A stretch of 10,000 nucleotides of DNA from Eimeria necatrix (GCF_000499385.1 NW_013651926.1:1-10000); one strand, 5' to 3'; counted from the stretch's first letter, positions 1 through 8,340 are shown. The notes: generated by a model not told the origin, from the sequence alone. A program made the numbers and translations.

Positions 1-1
1 G

Positions 2-61
<60 letters not shown>

Positions 62-231
62 CGCTGCTGCTGCTGCTGCCGCTGCTACTGCTGCCGCTGT
101 TGCTGCTGCTGCCGCTGCGGCTGCTACTGCTGCTGTTGCTGCTGATGCTGATTCTGCTGATGCTGGTGCCGCTCATGCTGCTGATGCTACTGCTGATGCT
201 GTTGCCATTGTTGACTGGGGTCGGGCGCTGA
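1..231. repeat. CTG trinucleotide tract with degenerate continuation
   Basis: A pure run of 19 CTG units occupies positions 4-60. It then decays into CTG, CCG, TTG, ATG and CTA variants up to about 215. Read on the plus strand it gives poly-Leu, poly-Cys or poly-Ala with no conserved-looking segment, so I do not call it coding. It may be intron or 5' flank of the gene starting downstream, because the tract has the same CTG orientation as two inferred introns in this window. Confidence 0.85.
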
Positions 232-471
232 GGAGGGCTTCGTCTGGCTGTTGCTGCTGCTGCTGCTGCTGCTGTTGGGGGCAGTCCAAAGAGGATTGCT
301 GCTAACGGGGGTTGTCCTAGCGCTGCTGCTGCTCTTCCTGTTGCTGTTGCTGTTGCTGCTGCTGCTGCAAGCACTCGGAGGAATGTTGCTGAAGGGGATT
401 GTAGCGCTGCTGCCTCTTTTGCTGCTGAGTGTTGTGCCGGTGAGGTCGCTTCTAGTACCACTACTGTTGAC

Positions 472-526
<55 letters not shown>

Positions 527-531
527 CAGGA

Positions 532-624
532 ATGAAGATACAGGTGGCGTTCTCGCTGGAAGAGGGCGGCTGCGTCGCCTGGTGGGATGCAGAGATTGCT
601 GCTGCTGCTGCGCTTCTCACGTGT
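532..624 (+). CDS. Candidate 5' exon of the AT-hook gene (WW-containing segment)
   Basis: An ATG at 532 opens a short frame with strong GC preference at third codon positions. It encodes a compact unique segment containing VAFSLEEGG and VAWWDAEI, then a short Ala run. The frame hits TAG at 631-633. A GTATAT donor at 625 would end the exon after 31 complete codons, which joins in phase 0 to the downstream exon starting at 786. The same frame is stop-free leftward to 232, with unique islands between Ala runs (for example PKRIAANGG near 286), so the exon may begin earlier. Alternatively it may begin at the CTG-rich acceptor ending at 529. Hydrophobic and acidic residues followed by a Trp pair recall small Tudor- or PWWP-like chromatin modules, but this is only a resemblance. 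Confidence 0.4.
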
Positions 625-751
625 GTATATTAGCATTCGCAAGCACTGCCGCTTGTGCTGCTACTGCTGACACTACTACTGCCCTGCTGCTGACGCTGTT
701 GCTGCTCCCGACTCTGCTGTTGCTGCTCCTGACGCTGCTGCTGCTTCTGAC

Positions 752-783
<32 letters not shown>

Positions 784-785
784 AG
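625..785 (+). other. Inferred CTG-rich intron (GTATAT ... CTGCAG)
   Basis: The donor GTATAT follows the WW-containing exon. The acceptor is a run of CTG units ending in CTGCAG at 780-785. Removing these 161 bases keeps the flanking frames in register (phase 0 on both sides) and eliminates an in-frame TAG and a meaningless Leu/Thr/Cys stretch. The competing model is a single long frame starting at an ATG at 582, which would give the protein an implausible Cys- and Leu-homopolymer N-terminus. Confidence 0.4.
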
Positions 786-910
786 CGGGCCACTGTGGAA
801 GTGCGGGACTTCGTGCCCCCCAACGTGCCCATAACGGAGCCGAGGAATGGCTGCTGGCGGCTGCGCCCGACGCCTGTGTACCCGCGGCTGCTGCGCGGCG
901 AGGTGGACCT

Positions 911-957
<47 letters not shown>

Positions 958-1572
958 GCGTTGGCGGCGGTTCTTCGTCTGTGGGGCACACAGGGGGATA
1001 TTCGCAGGGCCAGTGCGGGCAAGGGCAGTCTGCGCAGCAGCAGCAGCAGGCGTCGCTGCTGCAGCAGCAGCAGGCGTCGCTGCAGCAGCAGCAGCAGCAG
1101 CTGCTGCTGCAGCAGCAGCAGTCGGGGGCGCGGCACACGGACGTGTGGCCAGGGGCAGTGGTGTCTGTTGCTGTTGAAGGCAGCAACTGGCAGCTGCAAG
1201 ATGCTTTGGTGTTGGATGTGTTGACAAGTCCTTCTTGCTGCTACTTTTCCCACCGGGACGCGACGCGGTACAAGCTGCCGCACCCGAGCAGCAGCAGCAG
1301 CAGCAGCAGCAGCAGGCAGCAGCAGCAGCAGCTCGCGCTGCGCCCCATGCAGGGCCGCAGACAGGGCCAGGGCATCTGCGTCGTGGGAGTCAGACTCTTC
1401 TTTTTTGCTGCCAGCTGCGTCAGCAGCAGCAGCGCCTGGTGCTGCCGCTACCGCCTTAACTATGACATTCACCCGCAGGACTCTTTGCATGTGCTGCTGC
1501 AGCAGCTGTGGGTGTGGGCGGTGCCGCGGGTGCTGCCGCTGCCTGCTGCGTTTGCTGCTGCTCTCGAGCGCT

Positions 1573-1615
<43 letters not shown>

Positions 1616-2317
1616 CGAGCCCCAGCTGCCCCTCCTCAGCAGCCCGCGCCACCACCACCAGTCCCTCAAGCGCTCCGCCCGCTGCCGCGCCGGCTCTGCT
1701 GCTGCTGCTGCTGCAGGTGCAGCAGCAGCAGCAGCAGCGGCGGGCAGCAGCAGCGGCGCTGCTGCGGCCCCGGGCGGGGCGGGCGCGCTGCCGGCTGCGG
1801 CGAGCAGCAAGTGCGGCGCGGCCGCCGCAGCAGCCGCGGGCGCAGGAGCTGCTGCTGCTGCAGCAGCAGCAGCAGCAGCAGATGTGGACTGGGTCTTCGA
1901 AATGGCAGCAAGGCTGCGGCTGCATCCAGCTGGAGTTGCTTTTTGCAGAAATGCTGTTTTTTATATTCCAATGGACTTGCAGCTGCTGCCAACAGCATTT
2001 TCTTCTTCAACTGTGTGCAAGCGGCGGCGGGGGCGGCCGCCGCGCGCTGCTGCTGCAGCAGGTGCTGCTGCTGCTGCTGCTGCTGCTGCTGCGGCGCAGC
2101 AGGCCAGCGAAGGCGCAGCAGCAGCAGCAGCAGACTCCCACAGACAACACCAAGCCCCAATCTTCGCCCCAGGAGTTGCTGAGCTGCTGCAGCCCGACTT
2201 GGACTTGCATGCGCTGATGCAGGGCCGTTGGAGTGTACGTACACTCGAGTGGGCTTTCTCCGTGCGGCGGCATTTGCGGCAGCGCCACCTGGGCCTCTGC
2301 AGAAAGGCCAAGGACCC

Positions 2318-2349
<32 letters not shown>

Positions 2350-2748
2350 CTGGGGCGCAGGCCCACGCCGAGCAGCAGCAGCTGCTGCACCAGCAGCTGC
2401 TGCTGCAGCAGCAGCAGCAAGACTGCGGACTCGCCGGCACCTCGCGCAGGCTCCGGACGCCCAGGAGTCAGCTGGCAGCAGCAGCAAGCAGGACGCCCTC
2501 GGCTGCAGCAGCTGCAGCAGCGTCGCCAGCTGCTGCTGCTGCTGCTGCTGCTCCCGCAGCCTCCCCGCCGCAGCAGACTGCGCTCTCTCCCCACAGCAGC
2601 AGCAACAGCAACAGCGGCAGCAGCGGCAGCCCCGCAGGCACTGCTCTAGAACGCAGCAGCAGGCGGGAACGGTGCAGCAGAGCAGCAGCAGCAGCGGGAG
2701 GCCTTCCAGCAGCAGGAGGCGCAGCAGCAGCAGCCGCTGCTGCGCCCT

Positions 2749-2779
<31 letters not shown>

Positions 2780-2886
2780 AGAAGGAGACTTGCCGCTGCC
2801 TTTCGTAGAGGGCTGCATTGCTTTTGACTGGTGCAGCGAAGGCAGAGACTCCGATGCTGCAACACCTTCTACCCCGGTTGCTGCTG

Positions 2887-2920
<34 letters not shown>

Positions 2921-3174
2921 TGCCCCGCTGCCACCGGGTTCGCAAGCTGCAGCAGCAGCAGACACAGCTGCTGCTACGGTAGCCACGAAGCTGAAAGCAG
3001 CAGAGCGAAGTGCTGCAGCATCACCAGGCCTTCTCTACCTGCAGAAGCAGCAGCAGGAAGAGCAGCAACAGCAGCAGCAACAGCAAGAGCAGCAGCAGCA
3101 GCAACAACGGCAAGAGCAGCACAAGCAGCTGCATGATACAGGTGATACCTTCACGGCTGGCTCAAGCGCCAGTT

Positions 3175-3205
<31 letters not shown>

Positions 3206-3302
3206 TCGAGCAGCAGCAGCAAAAGCAGCCACAAGTGCTGCAAAGACAGAATGTGCTGCACTGCAGGAACCTGCAGCAAGCAGCAGCAGCGGAGAAATTT
3301 AG
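786..3302 (+). CDS. Large homopolymer-rich protein with an AT-hook, function unknown (main exon)
   Basis: The frame is open from the acceptor at 785 to TAG at 3300-3302, about 838 codons. Unique islands alternate with runs of Ser, Gln and Ala. Islands lie at 786-911 (VEVRDFVPPNVP), 1134-1286 (GAVVSVAVEGSNW, then RYKLP), 1332-1574 (NYDIHPQDSLHVLLQQLW), 1881-2045, 2139-2318 (QGRWSVRTLEWAFSVRRHL) and 2778-2878. The fourth island ends in KRRRGRPPR at 2019-2045. This is a classic AT-hook core (basic residues around GRP) that binds the minor groove of AT-rich DNA. The 1134-1286 island has the look of a small beta-barrel reader such as a Tudor-like fold, but this is not diagnostic. I recognise no catalytic domain. 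A nuclear chromatin-associated role is inferred from the AT-hook alone. The 3' end is uncertain, because AAATTTAG at the stop could also be a splice acceptor. Confidence 0.65.
910..957 (+). repeat. (CAG)n tract coding poly-Ser
   Basis: About 15 uninterrupted CAG/AGC units lie inside the AT-hook gene. They are read as AGC (Ser) and followed directly by a Gly-rich linker. The tract separates two unique islands, so it is probably a disordered spacer that can vary in length. Confidence 0.85.
1575..1614 (+). repeat. (CAG)13 tract coding poly-Gln
   Basis: Thirteen uninterrupted CAG codons follow the segment AALERY and precede HEP in the AT-hook gene. The frame reads CAG as Gln here, whereas at 910-957 the same repeat unit is read as AGC (Ser). 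The repeat has therefore been fixed in different phases in one protein. Confidence 0.85.
2231..2246. repeat. Perfect 16-bp palindrome GAGTGTACGTACACTC
   Basis: The sequence equals its own reverse complement over 16 bases. It lies within the unique WSVRTLEW segment of the AT-hook gene. It matches the core of a near-palindrome (GTGTAC plus NNACAC) that recurs elsewhere in the window, mainly in non-coding DNA. Confidence 0.7.
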
Positions 3303-3344
3303 GTCACGGCCAAGGGGCCGCGCTGCTGCTGCTGCCGCTGCTGC

Positions 3345-3377
<33 letters not shown>

Positions 3378-4477
3378 GGTGCTGTCAGCGCGGTGCTGCT
3401 TTGTGCAGCGATGGAGGCGCGAACCGTGCAGCAGCAAATGCAGCAACAGCAACAGCAGCAGCAGCAGTAGTAGTAACAGCAGCAGCAGTGTTGTACCGCT
3501 TTTTATTGCTGCTGCTGCAGACTGAACTTTGTATTGAAAGAAACTACATGGCGTCTGTAACGTTGTAGCCAAGCTGCTGCTGCTGCTGCAGCAGCAGCTA
3601 GAAGCAGCTGCGGCAGCTGCAGTTGCTGCTGCTGCTACAGCTGCAGCAGCTGCAGCAGCTTCTAACCGAGCGTGCAAGTGTCGCGAGCTGTTGCCGCTGC
3701 AGCTTAACTTTATCTGCTGCTGTTGCTGCATTTGTTGCCGCTGTTGCTGCAGCTGCTGCTGCTCTTGCTGTCGCTGCCGCGGCTGCTGCTGCTGCTGCTG
3801 CTGCCACAGCTGCCTTCGTTGCTGGTTGCTGCTGTTGCTGCAGCGGCTGTTACTCTCGTGCCTGCCGTCCCCATTACCGGCTTATGGCTGCAGCAGGCGT
3901 TCGCACAGTGCTGCAGTAGTCGCTGCTGCTGCTGCTGCTGCTGCTTGTGCTGCGTTTACTGTTGTTGTTGCTGCTGCTGCTGCGACTTTTGTTGCTGCTT
4001 TTGCTGCTACTGTTGCTGTTGCTGGAGGCGACACAGGAATTTGGAAGGGTTTGAGACTGACTGAGGGCTCCATAGCAGCAGCAGCAACAGCCGCAGCAGC
4101 ACTAGCAGCAGCAACAGCAATAGCAGCAGCACTAGCAGCAGCAACAGCAACAGCAGCAGCAGCAACAGCAAATGTAACAGCAACACGCTGCTGATGGCTT
4201 GGTATTGAGCTTTCGCTGCTTCGCTAGCTCGCCTAGGCAAGCAGGGGCCCCACACCCTCTGCAGCAGCAGAAGCAGCAGCAGCAGCAGCAGCAGCAGCGT
4301 AAGTTTTGTCGAATCTGCCCCGCTCTTAGACTTTTTGCTGCTCAGCAAGACACTTTTGCTGCTGCTTCTGAGGAACAATACCTTTAGTTCAGGCCTGGCT
4401 GTCTGCTGCAGGTGTTTGGGGTGTACAGACACCTCGTGCGGCCTGCTGGAGATGATTGGGCTTGCCTTCAGTCGTTT
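3303..4477. repeat. Repeat-laden region after the AT-hook gene, no supported gene
   Basis: This stretch mixes CTG/GCT and CAG/GCA arrays with short unique pieces (for example 3520-3570, 4020-4075 and 4190-4260). Pure or near-pure GCT runs lie at 3310-3375 and 3930-4020, and a degenerate GCA/ACA run lies at 4074-4190. Long open frames exist on both strands but encode almost only Ala, Leu, Cys or Ser. No frame links two unique islands convincingly, so it may be 3' UTR, introns or intergenic DNA. Confidence 0.5.
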
Positions 4478-4530
4478 TTATTTTTCTAATTTGAATTATT
4501 GTTCGTATTTCAATTATTTAATTCAAATGA
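4478..4530. other. AT-rich spacer
   Basis: A run of TTTTTATTTTTC, TTTGAATTATTG, TTTCAATTATTTAATTC and related sequence interrupts the GC-rich repeat DNA. It closely resembles the AT-rich sequence at 9600-9670. It is a plausible boundary or promoter-proximal spacer between the two plus-strand genes. Confidence 0.45.
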
Positions 4531-4936
4531 AGCATCGAAGTCAGGTTCTGCTGCTGCTGCTGCTGCAGCAGAGCGGCGGACGCGCCAGCTACTCTGGTGT
4601 CTGTACACTGCAGCAGCTAACGCAGCTGCAATAAATGCTTCATGTTTTTCGTTTATTTATTTATCTTTCTGACTCATTGCAGAAGTATTTCGCTGCATTT
4701 ATTTCCCGGTGTTTCCCCGCAGCAGCTTGCTGCTGCTGCTGGTGCTTTCGCTCTGCCGCTGCTGCTGCTGCTGCCGCTGCTGCTGCTGCTGCGTCCTTCC
4801 GTCGAGCTTGCCGCCCTGAGCGCGCCAGTGTCGTGTCGTGGGGCTTTTTTTTGCACATTGTTTTATTTCCTTTTTCTTTTTCTAAACATTTTGCACATAT
4901 TGTCTCTCGCGGCTTCAGTTTTAGGAGATGTTAAGT

Positions 4937-4975
<39 letters not shown>

Positions 4976-5048
4976 GGAGGGCGCCTCCTCCCGCTGGTCC
5001 TGCTCTCACACAGGTAGAAGGCGCGGTGGCTGCATACCCGCACACACC

Positions 5049-5081
<33 letters not shown>

Positions 5082-5508
5082 GGCACAAGAGGAAGATTTA
5101 CGGCGAAGTTGGCGCAGCAGAAGCTGCAGCAGCAGTTTCGGCGGCGTCTCGAAGCTTGCTGTCCTTCACAGCTGTCTTGCTGCAGCAGCAGCAGCAGCAG
5201 CAGCCGCAGCGGGAGCTGTTTGGCCCTCGGTTTTGTCCTGAACAGCTGCAGCTGCAGCGTCAGCAGCTGCTGCTGCTGCGGTTTTCCATTATTTCATGGA
5301 GGCAGCTGCTGCAGCAGCAGCAGCAGCAGCAGCGGAAGCAGTAGCAGCGAGGCCACTGGCTACCCTGTGAATGGCAACAGCAGCAGCAGCAGATTCGGAG
5401 CTTCTGCTAACTCTGCTTCGGCCGCTGCGCTTTTTCATTGGAAGGACTGCAGCAGCAGCTGCTGCTGCTGCTGCTGCTCCCTTCCTGCTGCGTCCGGACC
5501 TGTCCTAG
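4531..5508 (+). other. Possible 5' exon/intron region of the 2H gene, unresolved
   Basis: Several splice-like signals occur. A T-rich tract ends in CTCATTGCAG at about 4682. Another T-rich tract ends in TTCAGTTTTAG at 4924, followed by an ATG at 4928 that starts an Ala-run frame, with a CAG/GTAGAA donor at 5013/5014. A CTG- and pyrimidine-rich tract ends in CTGTCCTAG at 5508. CAG runs lie at 4938-4973, 5051-5080 and 5182-5210. I could not join these into one in-phase chain, so no exon is asserted. Confidence 0.3.
4938..4973. repeat. (CAG)12 tract
   Basis: Twelve uninterrupted CAG units lie immediately after the ATG at 4928, in whose frame they are read as Ala (GCA). Confidence 0.85.
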
Positions 5509-5547
5509 TGCAGCAGCAGCAGCAGCAGCAGAAGCAGCAGCGGGAGC

Positions 5548-5874
5548 ATGAGCACGGCTTCGGGTACAAGGGCTTCGCAGCAGCTGCAGCTGTCTCTGCA
5601 GCAAGGGGAGCAGCAGCAGCTGCAGCAGCGGGAGCAGCAGCAGCAGCAGCAGCTTGATAGCTTTCTCCGCAGCAGACAGAACTGCAGCACGGCGTTGAGA
5701 CAGCAGCTGTACCTAAGTGGGCAGCAGCAGCAGCAGCAGCAGCAGTTCTGCTGCTGCAGCGCTGTAGCACCTGCCTTGCTGCCTGTGGGGCCCGGAGTGT
5801 CCCTTTTTTTGCGATATCCTTTTCAGTTGTGGCAGCAGCAGCAGCAGCAGTTGCTGCTGAGGCCAAGGGCGCCT

Positions 5875-5912
<38 letters not shown>

Positions 5913-5992
5913 TGACAAGGAGCTGTGCTGCTTCCCCGAGTCCCCCACGCCGTGCCCCGCCGTTTCTCAGCCTGATTCATCGGCTTTGGCTT

Positions 5993-6025
<33 letters not shown>

Positions 6026-6512
6026 CAGTAGCAGCAATGCCAGCTGCGCTGCAGCAGCAGCATGGGCAAGCAGCAGCAGCGGCTGCAGCACCAGCGGCCG
6101 CGCAGCAGCAGCTGCAGCTGCAGCTGAACCTGCAGCGGGAGCTGGGAGGCGTGCAGCAGCTGCAGCAGCTGCAGCAGCTGCAGCAGCTGCAGCAGCTGCA
6201 TCTGCAGCGCGAGAAAGACCTGAAGAAGCAGCAAGAGCAGCAGCAGCAGCACGGGCAGCAGCAGCAGCAGCAGCAGGAAGGGGACCGGTACATACTGCAC
6301 CTGGAACCTGGCGCTGGCAGCAAACTGCAGCAGCAGCTAGCCTCGCTAAGAGCTGCTGCTGCTGCTGCTTTTGGCTGCGATGATTCCTTTTGTTATTTGC
6401 TGCACTGTTCTGTCTCGGGCTACTTCAGGTGTACAGACATCGCAGCAGTGGAGGCTCACGTTGCTGCAGCAGTCAAGCAGCTGCAGCAGGAGCAGCAGCA
6501 GCAGCAGCACGG

Positions 6513-6551
<39 letters not shown>

Positions 6552-6783
6552 AGGGGGGCCGCGGGGTGAGGGGACGCCGCGGGCCCTGGCCACCGATGAT
6601 GGCCATGTGCTGCTGCCGCTGCAGTGTCCTGTGCTGCTGCCGCTGGTGCAGCAGCTGCAGCAGCAGCTGCAGCAGCAGCAGCTTTGCTGCTTGCGCCTGA
6701 AGCAAATGGACCACATTACCTTAGCAGCAGCAAGAGAAGACCCCAAAGTGAGACGCACCATACAGGACTTCTACAACAGAGGA
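5548..6783 (+). CDS. 2H phosphoesterase-like protein, main exon
   Basis: The first in-frame ATG is at 5548. The frame is open back to a TAG at 5506-5508, which sits at a good acceptor (pyrimidine-rich, CCTAG), so the exon may really begin at 5509 or 5514. The first half is Gln- and Ala-rich, with a 9-base CTGCAGCAG repeat at 6154-6198. The conserved core starts near 6280 with RYILHLEP. It continues with YLLHCSVSGYF (His at 6403-6405), a Gln run at 6478-6550, then LRLKQMDHITLAA (His at 6712-6714). Two H-x-S/T-hydrophobic motifs define the 2H phosphoesterase superfamily (LigT- and CPDase-like), whose histidines act on cyclic phosphates or 2'-5'/3'-5' linkages. The substrate cannot be told from sequence. 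The motifs are 103 residues apart, lengthened by the Gln insert. Confidence 0.6.
6154..6198 (+). repeat. 9-bp tandem repeat CTGCAGCAG, Leu-Gln-Gln repeats
   Basis: Five near-perfect copies encode QLQ/LQQ triplets just upstream of REKDLKKQQ in the 2H-like protein. Leu at every third position next to a charged segment may support a helical or coiled-coil linker. The unit combines CAG with the palindrome CTGCAG. Confidence 0.7.
6478..6550 (+). repeat. CAG tract coding poly-Gln between the 2H motifs
   Basis: CAG runs at 6490-6509 and 6513-6550 are separated by a single CACGGC (His-Gly) interruption. They encode a Gln-rich insert lying between the HCSV and HITL motifs, probably in a surface loop of the fold. 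Confidence 0.8.
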
Positions 6784-6788
6784 GTAGG

Positions 6789-6837
<49 letters not shown>

Positions 6838-7168
6838 TTGCTGCCGCTGCTGCTGCTGCTGCTGCTGCTCTTGAATTTTGTCTTGCTTCGTGTTGCGATA
6901 TGTCGCCGAGTCTGCTGCTGCTGCTGCTGTTGCGGCGTTTGCAGCTTTTGCTGCCTTCACTGTTCACCGTCGCTGGCGTTGCTGTTGCTGCCGTTGCTGC
7001 TGCTGCTGCTGCTGTTGCTGCTGCTGTTGCTGCTGCTGTTGCTGTGTGTTGCCACAGGCGCTAGCGGTGCTGCACTTAACTGCTGTTGCTGCTGCGGCTG
7101 CACTGCACGAGAGGCTGTTACCATTCCTGCTGCTGCTGCTGCAGCTGCACTCCGAGCCGCGCTGCCAC

Positions 7169-7201
<33 letters not shown>

Positions 7202-7208
7202 GCTGCAG
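6784..7208 (+). other. Inferred phase-0 intron of the 2H gene, CTG-rich
   Basis: The donor GTAGGT at 6784 follows the unique segment DFYNRG. The acceptor CTGCGCTGCAG ends at 7208. The exon before ends on a complete codon and the exon after begins on the codon frame that encodes WDLVLY, so the splice restores a continuous reading frame. Read through, the main frame would become long Leu and Cys runs. The intron is mostly CTG/TTG/CCG triplets, including a pure CTG run at 6790-6834. Confidence 0.55.
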
Positions 7209-7361
7209 CTGAGCAAGGAAGAAGTGGGGGGGGGCCCCTGGGACTTGGTTTTGTACCGGCTGGTTCACTTCAGCAGCAGCTTTGCTGCTGGGGGGCCCCA
7301 CAGATTCTGTCAAGTGCAGCGGTACCCTGGAGCTGCTTCTGGATTTGTTTCTTTTGTGTGA
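7209..7361 (+). CDS. 2H phosphoesterase-like protein, terminal exon
   Basis: After the inferred splice the frame reads LSKEEVGGGPWDLVLYRL, then GGPHRFCQVQRYPG, ending at TGA 7359-7361. A Trp-x-hydrophobic-Leu-Tyr strand followed by a His-Arg-Phe strand fits the closing beta-strands of 2H-fold proteins. Its placement after the HITL motif is what the fold predicts. The join to the previous exon is in phase. A further 3' exon is possible, because the last eight residues (ASGFVSFV) look unremarkable. Confidence 0.5.
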   Translation: MSKEEVGGGPWDLVLYRLVHFSSSFAAGGPHRFCQVQRYPGAASGFVSFV

Positions 7362-7398
7362 AGCAAAAGAAGTGTCATTTCTTTTTCCAAGTCTTTTG

Positions 7399-7443
<45 letters not shown>

Positions 7444-7574
7444 GGAAGCCCAGCAGACGGGCAGCAGCAAAAGTGGGGCAGCCACTCGGCTCAAGGTGCT
7501 CTCAGGACAAATAAATCCATTTATAATTGCAAATCATCTAAATTTTAAAAAGATCCTAAATGCGCCAATTCTGC

Positions 7575-7608
<34 letters not shown>

Positions 7609-7691
7609 GCTGTTTTTCTTGGTACTCCTGGAAGGCCTGCTGCTGCTTTTCTGGGTGCTGCTGCTAGAGCTACTGCTGCTGCCTGTGAGGG

Positions 7692-7726
<35 letters not shown>

Positions 7727-7776
7727 AGTGCTACTAGTACTGTTGCTGCTAGTGTTACTCTCGGCGGAGCTGCTGG

Positions 7777-7820
<44 letters not shown>

Positions 7821-7989
7821 AAATCTGAACGTGGGCAATCTCGAAAGTCGCATTTTGGGTTTATTTGTTTGGAGTGGTCAGCTGCTGCTGCTGCTTCCTT
7901 AGCAGAATTTAATGCAATTTGAAGAAGGCCATCAGAACTAAAAGAGAAATTAAAATAAAATTAAAAAAATAATAAAAACAAAACAGTAA
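7362..7989. other. 3' flank of the 2H gene with CTG blocks and AT-rich pieces
   Basis: Pure or nearly pure CTG runs lie at 7401-7442, 7569-7612, 7696-7722 and 7788-7820. Between them, AT-rich sequence at 7506-7560 contains AATAAA (7510-7515). A second AT-rich block lies at 7905-7989. No plus-strand gene is supported. A minus-strand frame from 7936 to 7670 is discussed as a finding. Confidence 0.5.
7401..7442. repeat. (CTG)14 tract
   Basis: Fourteen uninterrupted CTG units lie just downstream of the 2H gene stop, flanked by TTTTGTG and GGGAAGCC. This is one of the longest pure runs in the window. Confidence 0.85.
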
Positions 7990-8247
7990 ACTCTCCGAGA
8001 TACGAAGAGCCCTAGTAAAGAGCGAGGCGCGGAAGGCTCCCAGGAAGCAGCAGCAGCGGCAGTTACTGCAGCAGCGGTTGCTGCAGCAGCAGGTGCAGCA
8101 GCAGCTGCTGCAGCAGCAGCAGCGGGGAAGCAGCAGCAACAGCTGCAGGAACAATACAGACACAACGCGGCATCGGTAGCAGCAGCAGCGAAGGGGCACT
8201 GCTGCAGATTTCCCGGGCTTTTATATTGCTGTGTCAACAGCGGAAGC

Positions 8248-8294
<47 letters not shown>

Positions 8295-8340
8295 ACCGGG
8301 GCCTGTGAGTGCAGCCGTCGGCTGAGGCAGCAGCACAGCC
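7990..8340. repeat. CAG-rich block with short unique pieces
   Basis: CAG/GCA triplets dominate 8045-8150, and a nearly pure tract with one TAG interruption occupies 8247-8293. The orientation (CAG on plus) is opposite to the CTG blocks immediately to the left. Open frames on both strands are homopolymeric, and I support no gene here. Confidence 0.6.

Noticed and set aside
582..785. N-terminal extension from ATG 582 in frame with the AT-hook exon
   Set aside because: It encodes almost only Cys, Thr and Leu runs. A spliced alternative with good signals and exact phase agreement explains the region better.
187..1925. Long minus-strand open frames opposite the AT-hook gene
   Set aside because: They are CAG/CTG shadows: the repeat has no stop in any frame. 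The unique islands read sensibly only on the plus strand.
1666..2865. 399-residue minus-strand frame
   Set aside because: It is homopolymer-rich, has no coherent unique segment and overlaps fully the better-supported plus-strand exon.
3691..4194. Plus-strand 167-codon frame with the island GGDTGIWKGLRLTEGS
   Set aside because: The rest is Cys and Ala homopolymer. A single short island without splice partners is not enough to call a gene.
4642..5241. Hydrophobic plus-strand frame that looks like membrane segments
   Set aside because: The Leu/Phe runs come from CTG repeats and a T-rich tract that looks like the 3' end of an intron.
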